A program made the translations under genes and the position numbers. 64,000 nucleotides of DNA, taken from JAAYAY01 sp964429355. Its GTDB lineage: Bacteria; Planctomycetota; Planctomycetia; Pirellulales; Thermoguttaceae. This document shows, in pieces, positions 49,536 through 58,942 of the stretch. The stretch is from the NCBI GenBank assembly GCA_964429355.1, contig CAYSCH010000004.1:12710-76709 (forward strand), given 5' to 3'. Within the stretch, counting starts at the first letter, position 1. Each line of letters opens with the position of its first letter. The notes beneath the pieces are model-generated. The model was not told the origin of the DNA and searched no databases. It worked only from the letters and a program-made list of their open reading frames with translations.

Positions 49536-51743
49536 TCAGTCCAGTGCGTAGTATCGGACGGTCTTTCCGTCCATAAGGCAAGTTATGATTTCAGCCTCGA
49601 TCATGTCCGCAAGCATCGCGTCACGGCGGGTCTTGTCGAGCCATTGAGTTTGACGCGTTATGCCGCGCTTATGGCATCCGTTGGTTCCAGATTGCCTGAT
49701 GATTGCCAGCAGCTTTCCCTTGTCGCGTTCGGTCTGAGAAGAGACGATGTTTTGTGCGATGTTCCTGCAAAAATGTGTCAGCAGATACCGAACCAACCGG
49801 CAAGCGTAGTCGGCCACGTGGACGCGTATAACTGGATTGGCCTGGCACTCGCCTACAGCTACTATCAGCGCTATGCGCCTCGCGTTTTCTTCGCCCTTGG
49901 CCCACAAACACGCGAACTCGGGGCTCCTGCGCCCAACCTTCTCCGTCTCTTCATCGAAGGATATGAATATGCGTTCCGCCTGACTGTCCGTCGGAACTAC
50001 GATTTGTCTTGGCGGAGTTTTTCCGTACAGCGGTGTGACGAACATTCCGACGCTATGTCCGTCCGTCGTCTGTGAGAGTTTCCATTCAACCCACCCGTGC
50101 ACCTTCTCGATCAGCGATTCGGGGACTGGCCCCTCGTGTGTTGCATTGCCTCGGCGCTTGGGAGGAACCTCGGTTGACGAGAAGACTAGGCACCGGCTCA
50201 ACCAGCCGTCTTGGAGTTCCTCAGGAGAAATTCCGTCGACAAATCGCTCTGGCGTTGACGTGCCGTACACGCAGCAACACGGCTCTTCGATCCTCCTTTG
50301 ATCCTCCTGATTGGTGTACTCCTTACCGAGGTACACGCTTCCAGCGGCGGAGTAGAGCTTCATGAGCATCGCAACGACCTTGCAATAGTGCTGGTCGCGA
50401 CTGCCCTTAATGGATACAAGCATGTGGCCGATTTCGTCCCAGAGAAACAGCGTGGAGGGCTCCCGGGACATGCGTGATTCAATCGCGGCGTCTGAGGTGA
50501 CGTCGTCTCCGCCAAGGAACTTGATAGCGCCAGACACGTTCGAAAGCCGGCGAATTTGCTTCATGGCGTGCGCCTTCCCGGCGCTTGACGGAGCAACGCC
50601 CATGCAATAAATGTTCGTTCGGCTTCCTGATTCGTCGCGAACCTTTCGCCCGAACAGTGCGCCAAGGAAGGCGAGTGTGCAAGCGACCGAAAGGAACGGC
50701 TGCGGTCTTGTCGAAGTCTCATTGATCCATGAGCATATCTCGCCGGCAAGGCCAGTCGGCTTACACAAGAAGTCAAATTCAGGATCGTCACGTTGCCGGT
50801 ACTCAATAACCTCGGCGACTGTCTCGGCTTGTTTCAGGCTCGCAAGCAAGGCCTCCGCGTCGATGCTGCAAGTAGACGGCGCGTAAGCTGGATCGTCGAG
50901 AATCCAGCCATATGGGAACTTGTTCGTTGGGTGTCTGCGTGCCTCGTCTATCTTGCGGCGGAATTCGCGTTCTTCGCTCTTGTCGCTCAAGTCCCATGGC
51001 GGGACGCATCGCGGGTTGTACTCGCCGGCCAAGAAGGCGTAGGCCTCTTCGTCGCCCATCTTCAGGCCATTGACGCAACACTGGGCTGCCCAGAGCAGGC
51101 AATCATGGCCTCGACTTCCCTGAATAGCGGATTCAACGCGATCGAAGTACATTCGAGCCCGTGATATTCGATCATCGCCATAACGGCAACCTCCTTGAAT
51201 AACTGGTATCGCGTCTTGAACACTTCCTCGCTCGCGTCCAATCCGCATGAAATCCGGGTAAACGGCGGGCCGGATGTCCCAAGGTGAATATCCAGCGCAC
51301 CAAACATAAACGCCTCCATTAGGGTGCACCGACGGGGCAAGAACCACATAGTAGCCGTCGCCACGGATATCAATTCCTGGTCGCAGACCATTCTTGTTAG
51401 CCGGTGGGGTTCTGGTAGCAAACAGAAAATGCCTTCCGCCCCTCGGGGTGGATTGACATACAGTTGCGGGCAGTTCGCCCAATTGCGCGAGTGACTCATA
51501 CCCGTTGATGCCTTTCTCTTGGTCAAGGTCGATATCGATTACATAAACTCCGCTGCCAACCCCGCACGCGAGCCCGATATTTGCATCGGGCCAGCATGTC
51601 CACCAATTGCGTATCTGGGACACATCGCACGTAGCGTCCTTCACTCCGTGTTGCGTAATCGGAGTCTTCTTCCCGGGAGCGAGAGGGAATATCTTCCAAC
51701 CGATTTCAACGTACTTCAGCGCGTATTCCAGAAATCCGTTCAA
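49536..51743 (-). CDS. Bifunctional DNA primase/polymerase with DUF3987-type ATPase
   Basis: 735 residues. The N-terminal prim-pol fold has PLAPGKKTPITQHGV, VYVIDIDLDQEKG (catalytic DxD), STPRGGRHFLF and GIDIRGDGYYVVLAPSV. The C-terminal helicase-like part (after residue ~310) has CMGVAPSSAGKAHAM, FLWDEIGHML and TSTPERFVDGIS. The P-loop is GVAPSSAGKA rather than GxxxxGK(S/T), so ATPase activity may be weak. It primes replication of the element. Overlaps the helicase by four bases. Confidence 0.85.
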   Translation of the reverse strand: MNGFLEYALKYVEIGWKIFPLAPGKKTPITQHGVKDATCDVSQIRNWWTCWPDANIGLACGVGSGVYVIDIDLDQEKGINGYESLAQLGELPATVCQSTPRGGRHFLFATRTPPANKNGLRPGIDIRGDGYYVVLAPSVHPNGGVYVWCAGYSPWDIRPAVYPDFMRIGRERGSVQDAIPVIQGGCRYGDDRISRARMYFDRVESAIQGSRGHDCLLWAAQCCVNGLKMGDEEAYAFLAGEYNPRCVPPWDLSDKSEEREFRRKIDEARRHPTNKFPYGWILDDPAYAPSTCSIDAEALLASLKQAETVAEVIEYRQRDDPEFDFLCKPTGLAGEICSWINETSTRPQPFLSVACTLAFLGALFGRKVRDESGSRTNIYCMGVAPSSAGKAHAMKQIRRLSNVSGAIKFLGGDDVTSDAAIESRMSREPSTLFLWDEIGHMLVSIKGSRDQHYCKVVAMLMKLYSAAGSVYLGKEYTNQEDQRRIEEPCCCVYGTSTPERFVDGISPEELQDGWLSRCLVFSSTEVPPKRRGNATHEGPVPESLIEKVHGWVEWKLSQTTDGHSVGMFVTPLYGKTPPRQIVVPTDSQAERIFISFDEETEKVGRRSPEFACLWAKGEENARRIALIVAVGECQANPVIRVHVADYACRLVRYLLTHFCRNIAQNIVSSQTERDKGKLLAIIRQSGTNGCHKRGITRQTQWLDKTRRDAMLADMIEAEIITCLMDGKTVRYYALD

Positions 51744-53359
51744 TTTCCAGCCTCGTTGATAGGTTGGTTATATCCGACTACCTCGAAGTACTTCCCGTTG
51801 CGGAGCACGGTGATCGTCTTCGTCCATTCCAGCAGCTTCTGCCCAAGGAACATGTCGCTGAGTGCTGCCGAGACGGTCGACGCGGAGCCTTTACCGAAGC
51901 GGGCCTGCCACCACTTATGCGCACTATGGCCAGCAAAACTCCCGTGGTCGAGGCACACCCATTCGCGGAACATACTGAGCCCGCACCGATACTGAATCTT
52001 CAGCGAGTCGGTGGCACCCGGCTTTACGTGCCGTGAGACGAATACGGCGTCAACTTTGTGCGTTTCCGGCTCACTCGATAGAATCGACTTGCGAGAGGCC
52101 TTGTCGCCGTGCATGCGGCGTTCTTTCTCCGTCGATTCAAGTCTGTCGATTTCCTGCTTGGGTATCTCCCACCCGCACGACGGGCAACGTCTGACCGCTC
52201 GACTAAACGACTCACGACATTCCGCGCAGGTCGCCATGGCGACCGCTTGGCCTTGACCAAGTAGGTCAATCGGGCCGTGTTCATCAATACACCCCGCGAA
52301 ATCGAGTACGAGGCAGAACGATTTGCCCAGAGAAAGACGCAGCCCGCGACCCACCATCTGGGAGAAAAGGCCGGCCGACAGGGTTGGGCGTAGCAGTACG
52401 ATACAATCAACATGTGGTGCGTCAAAGCCCTCCGTCAGAACGTTCACGCAGCAGACAGCGTTTATACGCCTCCCCTTGAAATCATCAACGAGCCTGTCTC
52501 TGACGTGCTGTTTTGTCTTCCCCGTGAGATACGGAGCGTAAATATCGTGCCGGCTTAGTTCCTGCGACACAGCCTTGCAATGCTCGATATCTACACAGAA
52601 GAACACAACGGAAGAGCGGCCTTCGGCGCGGATAATTCGAACAGCCTCCGAGACGGCCGCAGAGACGACGTCGCCCTTATTCGTGGCGCCGGCCAGAGAC
52701 GACGTAATGTAGTCGCCGCCGCTGTTGCGTCTGACGTCTCGAAGATCTGGCTGGGAACATCCGACCGTTGAGCGAAGACGCGATAAGAATCCATCGCCAA
52801 TCAGGTCGGTAATCTTGGCCTCGTAACAGACCTCTTGAAGAATATGGTCTTCATGACAGATAGGACCACAGCCCATGCGGAATGGCGTGGCAGTCCAACC
52901 AACGACGCGAAGTAGGGGGTTGAATCGCTTACACCCGGAAATGAACGTGCGGTACTTTCCTTCGCCGGCCGGAGGGATGCGGTGGGCTTCGTCGACGAAC
53001 AGGAAATCAAACGGCTGAAAGTCTCCTGACTTGCTGTAAATCGAGTCGATCGACGCGAAGAGAATCGGGGATTCGTAGTCGCGACGCCCTAGTCCGGCTG
53101 AGAAGATTCCTACTCCACCATCCGGATACACTGCCCGGAGCTTCTCGGCGTTCTGCTGAACCAATTCCTTCCGGTGCGCGAGGATGCAACCACGAACCCA
53201 AGGGGCTTGTTCGTGCCACTTCTGGATAGTCGCAGCCATCACGACTGACTTACCGGAACCTGTAGGAAGGACGACGCAAGGGTTCGTCTGCTTGCTGCAA
53301 ACGTGGGAGTGCAACGCGTTGACGCACTCTTGCTGATACGGGCGAAGTGTGAACGTCAT
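51740..53359 (-). CDS. DEAD/DEAH-type helicase (SF2)
   Basis: 539 residues. Walker A LPTGSGKS, motif Ia ILAHRKELV, DEAH box VDEAHRIP, motif III GWTATPFR, motif V NVLTEGFDAP, motif VI QMVGRGLR. A Cys4 zinc element follows (CAECRESFSRAV…CPSCGWEI) and a C-terminal extension of about 100 residues. SF2 helicase of phage replication modules. Overlaps prim-pol by four bases and the upstream small protein by four (ATGA). Confidence 0.92.
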   Translation of the reverse strand: MTFTLRPYQQECVNALHSHVCSKQTNPCVVLPTGSGKSVVMAATIQKWHEQAPWVRGCILAHRKELVQQNAEKLRAVYPDGGVGIFSAGLGRRDYESPILFASIDSIYSKSGDFQPFDFLFVDEAHRIPPAGEGKYRTFISGCKRFNPLLRVVGWTATPFRMGCGPICHEDHILQEVCYEAKITDLIGDGFLSRLRSTVGCSQPDLRDVRRNSGGDYITSSLAGATNKGDVVSAAVSEAVRIIRAEGRSSVVFFCVDIEHCKAVSQELSRHDIYAPYLTGKTKQHVRDRLVDDFKGRRINAVCCVNVLTEGFDAPHVDCIVLLRPTLSAGLFSQMVGRGLRLSLGKSFCLVLDFAGCIDEHGPIDLLGQGQAVAMATCAECRESFSRAVRRCPSCGWEIPKQEIDRLESTEKERRMHGDKASRKSILSSEPETHKVDAVFVSRHVKPGATDSLKIQYRCGLSMFREWVCLDHGSFAGHSAHKWWQARFGKGSASTVSAALSDMFLGQKLLEWTKTITVLRNGKYFEVVGYNQPINEAGN

Positions 53360-53619
53360 GAAGCCATCTCCCGAATCTCGGTGCGTTTCGTGTCGATATT
53401 CAGCACGACAGCCCGGCTACCGGAATACTCGATTGCGATGTAGTCGAACCCCTCGTCTTCCTTAACCGGCTTCTGCTGGCTCAGGTGCTCCTTGTAGCGA
53501 TCAAGCCATACCGATTGGAGGTCTCGCGCGTGACCGCTCCATACAACTCGTGAAAAACTTGGCGCATAACGAGCGCTGACATCGTCGGAGGTACTCCGCT
53601 TGGCTTCAGCGTCAAACAA
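53356..53619 (-). CDS. Small phage protein, start uncertain
   Basis: 87 residues from a TTG at 53619. The end (FDYIAIEYSGSRAVVLNIDT…) overlaps the helicase ATG by four bases, which supports it. The frame continues upstream to the stop of the nuclease gene without an ATG. A competing frame (53481-53711, starting MEARLDATRPESFWF) also looks protein-like. No family recognised. Confidence 0.5.
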   Translation of the reverse strand: MFDAEAKRSTSDDVSARYAPSFSRVVWSGHARDLQSVWLDRYKEHLSQQKPVKEDEGFDYIAIEYSGSRAVVLNIDTKRTEIREMAS

Positions 53620-53715
53620 CTGCTTTGCGTGCCCGACTGTTTGATTACAGAGCGCTGATGCGGATAGAACCAGAAGCTCTCGGGTCGAGTAGCATCCAGG
53701 CGCGCTTCCATGTCT

Positions 53716-54684
53716 TCAAGGTGGCGACTCGCTAGCTCTTCCGCGAATCGGTGTAAACTCGATGTAGTCCTTTCCATCAACAAGTCCGTGTCCAGTTGGC
53801 TCGGCAGATGCAATGAGTCCAGGGAGTATGAGGTGGTCGTCACAAGCCTTGTCCTGATCGGTTTGTGAAAGTGACCGACCGTGCTTATCGCATTCCCATC
53901 GTGCCTTGCCGTCCATCTTGGGAGTCGCGAAGCAACACTGCCGGCATGAGATCGAAGTAATCGGGAGCGCTTTCTCTCCGCCCCAGCAGACTTCATTCGC
54001 GTCGCACCACTTGCACTCGTAGTAGTCTCTTCGCTTGGAGATCTTGGCCGGCGGAGTGGTGCTCGTAATGACTCGCTCGGCACGCTCCATGATGTTCTCG
54101 CAAAACGCTCTGTCGTAACGAACGCGTTCCGAGTAAAGTTCATCCGTGTCCTTATTGACAGCAAGGTAAAGCGCCCGCGTCATGCCAGTCTTGTGCATGT
54201 ACGCCTGCATCTGCGCGTAATGTTGCGGCTTGGCCTTCTGGACGCCTTCTTTGTTCAGTTTCACGAAGGACTTGTTGTTGTGCGTTTTGAATTCGAGAAC
54301 GTGCCAGGTCTTCGGTGCTTCCGGGACACCAAGAGCGCACCCGTCCATGTGCCCAGAGAAGTGCCCACCGAAACCTGACACCTCGAATTGCTGGCCAGTA
54401 GACGGATCGACTTCGTGGACCTCGCATCCGATAGCGCGGAGATCCTTCGCGAACCGTGCCTCTTCAAGGTCCCCGGTCTCGAACAGGCGATAGAGCCTGC
54501 CGTCGAAGTCCGGCTTGCACGCCTGCCGGAAGCAATACCAGAGGTATCGCTCGCATGGGTGGCCGATGATCGAAGCGCCAAGGTATCCGCGTTTCGGTTC
54601 GGCGTCGCCGCGCTGTTTATACGCCGCGTAAATTGCTTTGACCGTCTGCGAATCTTGCGGAATGAGTTCGGATATGTCGCCCAT
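53716..54684 (-). CDS. Cas4/PD-(D/E)XK-type exonuclease
   Basis: 322 residues. The core (CERYLWYCFR, SGHMDGC…WHVLEFKTHN, HYAQMQAYMH) fits the PD-(D/E)XK fold, with catalytic Asp and E-x-K (in EFK), and the four Cys (CERYLW and DYYECKWCDANEVCW, CRQCCF) fit the Fe-S/zinc cluster of Cas4/AddB-like nucleases. Such nucleases trim DNA ends for recombination; they pair with the Sak4-like ATPase downstream. Overlaps the next gene by one base. Confidence 0.8.
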   Translation of the reverse strand: MGDISELIPQDSQTVKAIYAAYKQRGDAEPKRGYLGASIIGHPCERYLWYCFRQACKPDFDGRLYRLFETGDLEEARFAKDLRAIGCEVHEVDPSTGQQFEVSGFGGHFSGHMDGCALGVPEAPKTWHVLEFKTHNNKSFVKLNKEGVQKAKPQHYAQMQAYMHKTGMTRALYLAVNKDTDELYSERVRYDRAFCENIMERAERVITSTTPPAKISKRRDYYECKWCDANEVCWGGEKALPITSISCRQCCFATPKMDGKARWECDKHGRSLSQTDQDKACDDHLILPGLIASAEPTGHGLVDGKDYIEFTPIRGRASESPP

Positions 54685-54920
54685 TAGCCAGAAAACTCCA
54701 CGTCACCGCGTATCGTGACAACTCCAATAACGCTCGGAAAGCAAACCGATCGCCACGGTTCGTATGTGACTTTCCGGTTTCTCATTCCCATCGCATCGGC
54801 CTTCTTTTTTAGCTCGTCGACAACCAAGCCGGCTTGGCCACGCCAAACGCGATTGTCTCGTTGGTCAAGGTACGCGATTAGCTCCAATCGCCTCGTTGTT
54901 CCGATTGCAGCGACAGACAT
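54684..54920 (-). CDS. Small hypothetical phage protein
   Basis: 78 residues, MSVAAIGTTRRLELIAYLDQ, with basic C-terminal half. Coupled to both neighbours by 1-bp overlaps (start/stop TAATG or ATGA type). No motif recognised. Confidence 0.6.
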   Translation of the reverse strand: MSVAAIGTTRRLELIAYLDQRDNRVWRGQAGLVVDELKKKADAMGMRNRKVTYEPWRSVCFPSVIGVVTIRGDVEFSG

Positions 54921-55327
54921 TACAGCCCCTTCACGCTTACGGCAGTCTTCTTCGGTGTCACGGTTACGTGCTTCGCAATCTCAGTGAAGAGCGCCGGGTG
55001 GTTCGTGCGATACCACTCGTACCCCGTAATATCAAGTTCACGCGTCGTCTTGGTCTTGACGGGTGCCGGCATGGTCGGATTCTGCATGACGACCTCGATT
55101 GCCGCGAGATCCGCCTTGTAGTTGAATCCTCGATCGACTGTGACCTTGATCCCGTCGCCAAGGTCGACAGTCTTCTGCCCTCTATCTGGACCGTCGATGA
55201 TCGCGGCAATCTCTTCCTCGATCTTGATCCGCGATTTCTTCGCCTCGTCTTCCTCATGCTTTGCGGTCGCGAGGAAACAAGCGAGTTGGCGGAGTTTCGC
55301 GGTCTGTCCTTCGGTCATTGTTTCCAA
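54920..55327 (-). CDS. Phage protein with coiled-coil start
   Basis: 135 residues. Helical, charged N-terminus (QTAKLRQLACFLATAKHEED) then a beta-rich segment (DLGDGIKVTVDRGFNYKADL). Phage genes between Cas4-like nucleases and SSB-like genes often encode such proteins; function unknown. Confidence 0.55.
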   Translation of the reverse strand: METMTEGQTAKLRQLACFLATAKHEEDEAKKSRIKIEEEIAAIIDGPDRGQKTVDLGDGIKVTVDRGFNYKADLAAIEVVMQNPTMPAPVKTKTTRELDITGYEWYRTNHPALFTEIAKHVTVTPKKTAVSVKGL

Positions 55328-55431
55328 CTCCAGAGGTTCCGTAGTTCAAGGAAGCGAGCGAAGACCCTCGGTACGGCGTGTCTCGCCTTAGCTTTGCTCC
55401 GCCAGATTAGGAGGGCCTACGCCCGCCTCCG

Positions 55432-55719
55432 TTATTCCAAGTACACTGCCAACGCTAGCGCGATCTCCGGGCAGTCGCTAAGCAAACCTGCAGTTCTGTT
55501 ACATGTCTTGCATAACCACCCGCGAAATTTGCCTGTTCTGTGGTTATGATCCATGCAGAGCTTTTGCCCGAGTTCTTCTTCTGTTTTGCCGCATACAGCG
55601 CATGCGCCCGTGAACGATTCGCTTAGATCTTCAGGGCTCGCAATGCACGCCTCATATCCACGCTCCTTTGCGCGATATCTAGCGTTAAATAGCGACACTC
55701 GAAATCTGTTCCTACCCAT
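55432..55719 (-). CDS. Endonuclease VII-like Holliday-junction nuclease
   Basis: 95 residues. CAVCGK…LCMDHNHRTGKFRGWLC…CNR matches phage T4 endonuclease VII: four zinc-binding Cys and the DHxHxTGxxRG catalytic core. It resolves branched DNA. Together with RusA the element thus encodes two different resolvases. Confidence 0.88.
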   Translation of the reverse strand: MGRNRFRVSLFNARYRAKERGYEACIASPEDLSESFTGACAVCGKTEEELGQKLCMDHNHRTGKFRGWLCKTCNRTAGLLSDCPEIALALAVYLE

Positions 55720-55785
55720 GACATGCTCCAGTCAAGACGTACACGAGCCTCCTCCTTGAGGCCCGTGCGAGCGGGTGCTGGGAGA

Positions 55786-56550
55786 CTACTTCACCCACGG
55801 TGGCTTGCCGGGCGACGCCTGGGGCTGCTGGGGAGGCTGCTGGGGCTGAACGGGCGGCGCGTACGCCTGTTGCGGTTGCTGCGGCGGTTGCACGGGCTGC
55901 TGCGGGAACGCCGGTGCTGGGACCGACGGGGAGAACTGCTGTTGAGGCGGCTGGAATGCCGGTCGTTGCTGTGCGCCGGCTTGAGCTTGGCTGTCAGCCT
56001 GGAACTTCGCCATAGACGAATAGGTGCGGACCTCGTTTTGGCCGTCCTTCACCTTGACGTGGGGTACGACAATGCCGTTTAGCAGTTGCGCCGTGTCGCC
56101 GATAGCCTGGAGACCAAGGGCGAGGCCAAGGGCAGCCAGGCTTCTCATGCCGATCTCGACACATTGGGCGTTCGGATTGTCGATATTGATCCGGTCGAAG
56201 ATCTTCCGGTTCTTGAACGGCCCGTCGAGGACCGACATTCGAATCTCGATGTAATGGCCGGTGTGCGCCTTGGTTGATTTGATTTCCGCGGTTTCGATCA
56301 ACGACGGGTACTTGCCGGGCGGCAAGACGTCGTAGTCCTCCTGGGGAGGGACGGAATTCGTCGGGAACTCGGCCCCGAAAATGGATTGCAGATTGCCACT
56401 CACTTGTGATGCCTCACTGTTGGGGTTGGTTGGTAGAACAACCGGTTCTTGCTTCAGCCAATATCCAATTCCGACGGGAAGTCCGCCGGGTGGATTCTTC
56501 AGACACCACTCGTAGGTCTCTACGAGGATCGTTTCGAGAAAGTGCTTCAT
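55786..56550 (-). CDS. DUF669-type phage protein, likely ssDNA-binding
   Basis: 254 residues. The DUF669 block is GKYPSLIETAEIKSTKAHTG, EIRMSVLDGPFKNRKIFDRI and CVEIGMRSLAALGLALGL; DUF669 proteins are typical partners of Sak4-like ATPases. The C-terminal 90 residues are Gln/Pro repeats (QPPQQQFSPSVPAPAFPQQP), as in the disordered tails of SSB-like proteins. A short basic, non-family N-terminus (about 55 residues) precedes it. Confidence 0.75.
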   Translation of the reverse strand: MKHFLETILVETYEWCLKNPPGGLPVGIGYWLKQEPVVLPTNPNSEASQVSGNLQSIFGAEFPTNSVPPQEDYDVLPPGKYPSLIETAEIKSTKAHTGHYIEIRMSVLDGPFKNRKIFDRINIDNPNAQCVEIGMRSLAALGLALGLQAIGDTAQLLNGIVVPHVKVKDGQNEVRTYSSMAKFQADSQAQAGAQQRPAFQPPQQQFSPSVPAPAFPQQPVQPPQQPQQAYAPPVQPQQPPQQPQASPGKPPWVK

Positions 56551-56557
56551 GTTTCTG

Positions 56558-57337
56558 CTAGCAAGCAGCCGTTACCGCTTGCATGAACACGTTCCAGTCG
56601 AGCGGAAGCTCGTAAGGAAGCTTGCCGTAGACGCCACGCCCTCCGCCTGGGTGCGAAGCACGCTTCTGGGTGTAGAGAAAGCGCTGCCCTGCATATGGAT
56701 CGACGGCGCGCTTGACTTCCTTGTTGAATCCGACGTCTTCACTTCGGACAACTGCCTTGCTCTTGGCGAACAAGATCACGTCAGCCCATCGGTACAGGAG
56801 GTTCGCGGCCTTCTCGTGAATGTCGAATTGGAACGTGTCGTAGCTGCCGTCAATGGGGTCGTCGAGGCGCTTTACCTTGACGTGCCCGATGATGATTGAC
56901 GCCATATTGCGATCACGCCGCAACGCGTCGAGCCACTCGGTGATGCCACGCCAGAACGGGAGGGCTTCCGTGTAACCCTTGCCATATCCTCCGCCGACCT
57001 TCTCGATTGAGTCGACGTTCCCGTTCTTCGCGCAGGTCGCGGCCCAAATCAGCGGCTCAAGGGCGCTGGCTGAGTCAATGACTGCCGTGCCGTAGCCGTG
57101 CTGTCCGGTGTGGAGAGAGGATAGCCACCCGTAAACGTCGGTGATCGACGAACAGTAACCGGGGATCTTTCCAACCTTGATATCGTCGATACCTTCCTCA
57201 CCTCGGATCGGAAGGAAACAGGCTCGATCCGATCCGGCGGCAAACGTGCTCTTGCCGATCTTCTCGACCCCCAACAAGATGATTCGAGGCGGGCGAACTT
57301 GAACGTCTGACGTGATGGTTGACAAATCGTATGCCAA
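56558..57337 (-). CDS. Sak4-like RecA-family ATPase
   Basis: 259 residues. Walker A LLGVEKIGKST, Walker B GTAVIDSASALE and the ending RGVYGKLPYELPLDW fit the short RecA-like ATPase (Sak4, ssDNA annealing/recombination) family. Encoded next to DUF669 and upstream of the Cas4-like nuclease, forming a phage recombination module. Start ATG with AGGAGG in front. Confidence 0.85.
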   Translation of the reverse strand: MAYDLSTITSDVQVRPPRIILLGVEKIGKSTFAAGSDRACFLPIRGEEGIDDIKVGKIPGYCSSITDVYGWLSSLHTGQHGYGTAVIDSASALEPLIWAATCAKNGNVDSIEKVGGGYGKGYTEALPFWRGITEWLDALRRDRNMASIIIGHVKVKRLDDPIDGSYDTFQFDIHEKAANLLYRWADVILFAKSKAVVRSEDVGFNKEVKRAVDPYAGQRFLYTQKRASHPGGGRGVYGKLPYELPLDWNVFMQAVTAAC

Positions 57338-57346
57338 GATAACCTC

Positions 57347-57532
57347 CTATCTGATTTCGATCCGGACTTCCGCTGACTCGCAGTCTGGGTTAAAGTAAAT
57401 TGCGTTCACCACGTCGCCGACGAAAGCACTTACCCTTCGTCCTGCCCCGCAAGCACCTTGCCGCAAGACTTCTTCGACTGTCCCCACTTCGCACTCGTCA
57501 CCGTCGTAGCTCAGAATTACCTTGCGGTTCAT
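57347..57532 (-). CDS. Small unknown protein
   Basis: 61 residues, MNRKVILSYDGDECEVGTVE, compact beta-rich. Between the Sak4-like ATPase and the HTH gene. No motif. Confidence 0.55.
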   Translation of the reverse strand: MNRKVILSYDGDECEVGTVEEVLRQGACGAGRRVSAFVGDVVNAIYFNPDCESAEVRIEIR

Positions 57533-57536
57533 TGAA

Positions 57537-57755
57537 TCAACCCGTCCTGCGTCTTCTGATCGTTGGTTCTTCCGACACCCGCCTCTGATCGATGAACGCG
57601 TTAAGATCGCATTCGCTGATCCGCTTGCGAGGCTTGCTTGTGCTCTGCGACAGGCTTACGTTGACCCACGGAAGCTTCCCGCGTCGAATCAGGGCGACAA
57701 CTTGCCGCGGCGTGATCGATAGGCGGTCAGCCACTTCGGGGACAGTAAGAAGCAT
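57537..57755 (-). CDS. MerR/excisionase-type HTH protein
   Basis: 72 residues. MLLTVPEVADRLSITPRQVV and ALIRRGKLPWVNV form the HTH_17 fold of phage excisionases and regulators. As the only Xis-like gene seen, it could direct excision with the integrase at 40386, although the two are far apart and in opposite orientation. Confidence 0.75.
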   Translation of the reverse strand: MLLTVPEVADRLSITPRQVVALIRRGKLPWVNVSLSQSTSKPRKRISECDLNAFIDQRRVSEEPTIRRRRTG

Positions 57756-57846
57756 GAGCGATTGCCTTTCATCGTTGGCGTGACTCAGTTACGCCTACTA
57801 TGATTGGCCTGTTCCGTCAAAACGTCGGAACTCCCGACAAAACGAA

Positions 57847-58245
57847 TCACCTGAGAAGTTCGATAGAAACGCCAAACCGGCTACGGTCCAGCATTAACGG
57901 GAATCCAGCGTCCAAGACTTTGTTATTGACGGTGTTCACCGCATTTCGCAGGGCACTATCAGAGGCCCCGTCTTCGCCCCACACTTCGGCCGACAGATCT
58001 TCACGGCTTACCTTACCGCGCTGCCAGACGAGTTTTAGCACTCTGTATGGTATCGGCTCCATCTTGATCCGCTGCCGGCCAAGAGAGACAGAGCGGCGCA
58101 GATCGTCGAACACAAGAGCCGGCTTGCTCTCGGCTGATTCGAGAAGGGCGCTGGCGTGGAGGTGGAGAACCCACCTCCCGTCACCACCGCGCTTAGCAGA
58201 CTGAAATACGGAAATGAACTCAGAATCATCAAGGCAGAATTGCAC
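57847..58245 (-). CDS. OmpR/PhoB-type winged-helix protein without receiver
   Basis: 132 residues. RIKMEPIPYRVLKLVWQRGK then REDLSAEVWGEDGASDSALRN and SRFGVSIEL follow the Trans_reg_C winged helix. There is no receiver domain, so it is a stand-alone DNA-binding protein of the element. Regulatory role likely. Confidence 0.75.
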   Translation of the reverse strand: MQFCLDDSEFISVFQSAKRGGDGRWVLHLHASALLESAESKPALVFDDLRRSVSLGRQRIKMEPIPYRVLKLVWQRGKVSREDLSAEVWGEDGASDSALRNAVNTVNNKVLDAGFPLMLDRSRFGVSIELLR

Positions 58246-58352
58246 AGTATCTATTCACGCGCAACGTCCTGCGTTCGCGTGGACGAAACCTAGCCTACCG
58301 CGTCCGTGAATAGGTGTATCTGTAAGGCCCCACTTTGCCCCGCGACGGGCTA

Positions 58353-58937
58353 CTACTTGTCTTCCTGTTCCATGTCTGTTCCACACACGCAAGTGGGAAC
58401 TCCCACTTCGAGCCACTTGGCGGTAGTGCGGCACGTGTAACCGCACGACGGGCACGATATCTTCAGAAGTCGCGTCGTCTGTTTCTTCGCGAATGCGGAG
58501 AAGTCGAGCGTTGAGTGCGGGTATTCGCCGATTCTTTTTCCTGTTTCCTTGATCCTCTCAACGAGTGCTTCCCCGGCATGCGTCGCGGTCATTTTGCCTT
58601 CGAGCCCGATTGCCACTGCGGCACGTTTGAACGGAGTCTTGTGACCGTGTTTGCATCCCACGGCCGTGTGAACGAGTTCATGAATGAGAGTCGCGCCCAC
58701 TTCGATTAGGTCACTCAAGCATGGCGAGATAAATATCTCGTGGTATTTGTCGACGGAACACGATTCGGGCCAAGCCTCGCCTATCCGGCGGTTCTTTCGC
58801 GACAGCGCTGATTTGGAGGGCCAGCCGCAAGTGACGTGAAGTTTTTCCGGTATCGTATGCCCGGCGGAAATGAACTCTGGCCGAAACTCCTCCACAAACT
58901 TCATCAACCACTCTTCTCGTGTCATGGTGCGTTGCAT
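58353..58937 (-). CDS. SprT-like zinc metalloprotease-like protein
   Basis: 194 residues. The HExxH motif is LIHELVHTAVGCKHGH, a hallmark of SprT/Spartan-type zinc proteases, followed by a zinc ribbon (ISCPSCGYTCRTTAKW…CVCG). Spartan proteins cut proteins crosslinked to DNA; in phages SprT-like genes are common and uncharacterised. The start ATG at 58937 is preceded by the start-associated sequence described below. Confidence 0.8.
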   Translation of the reverse strand: MQRTMTREEWLMKFVEEFRPEFISAGHTIPEKLHVTCGWPSKSALSRKNRRIGEAWPESCSVDKYHEIFISPCLSDLIEVGATLIHELVHTAVGCKHGHKTPFKRAAVAIGLEGKMTATHAGEALVERIKETGKRIGEYPHSTLDFSAFAKKQTTRLLKISCPSCGYTCRTTAKWLEVGVPTCVCGTDMEQEDK

Positions 58938-58942
58938 GGTGC

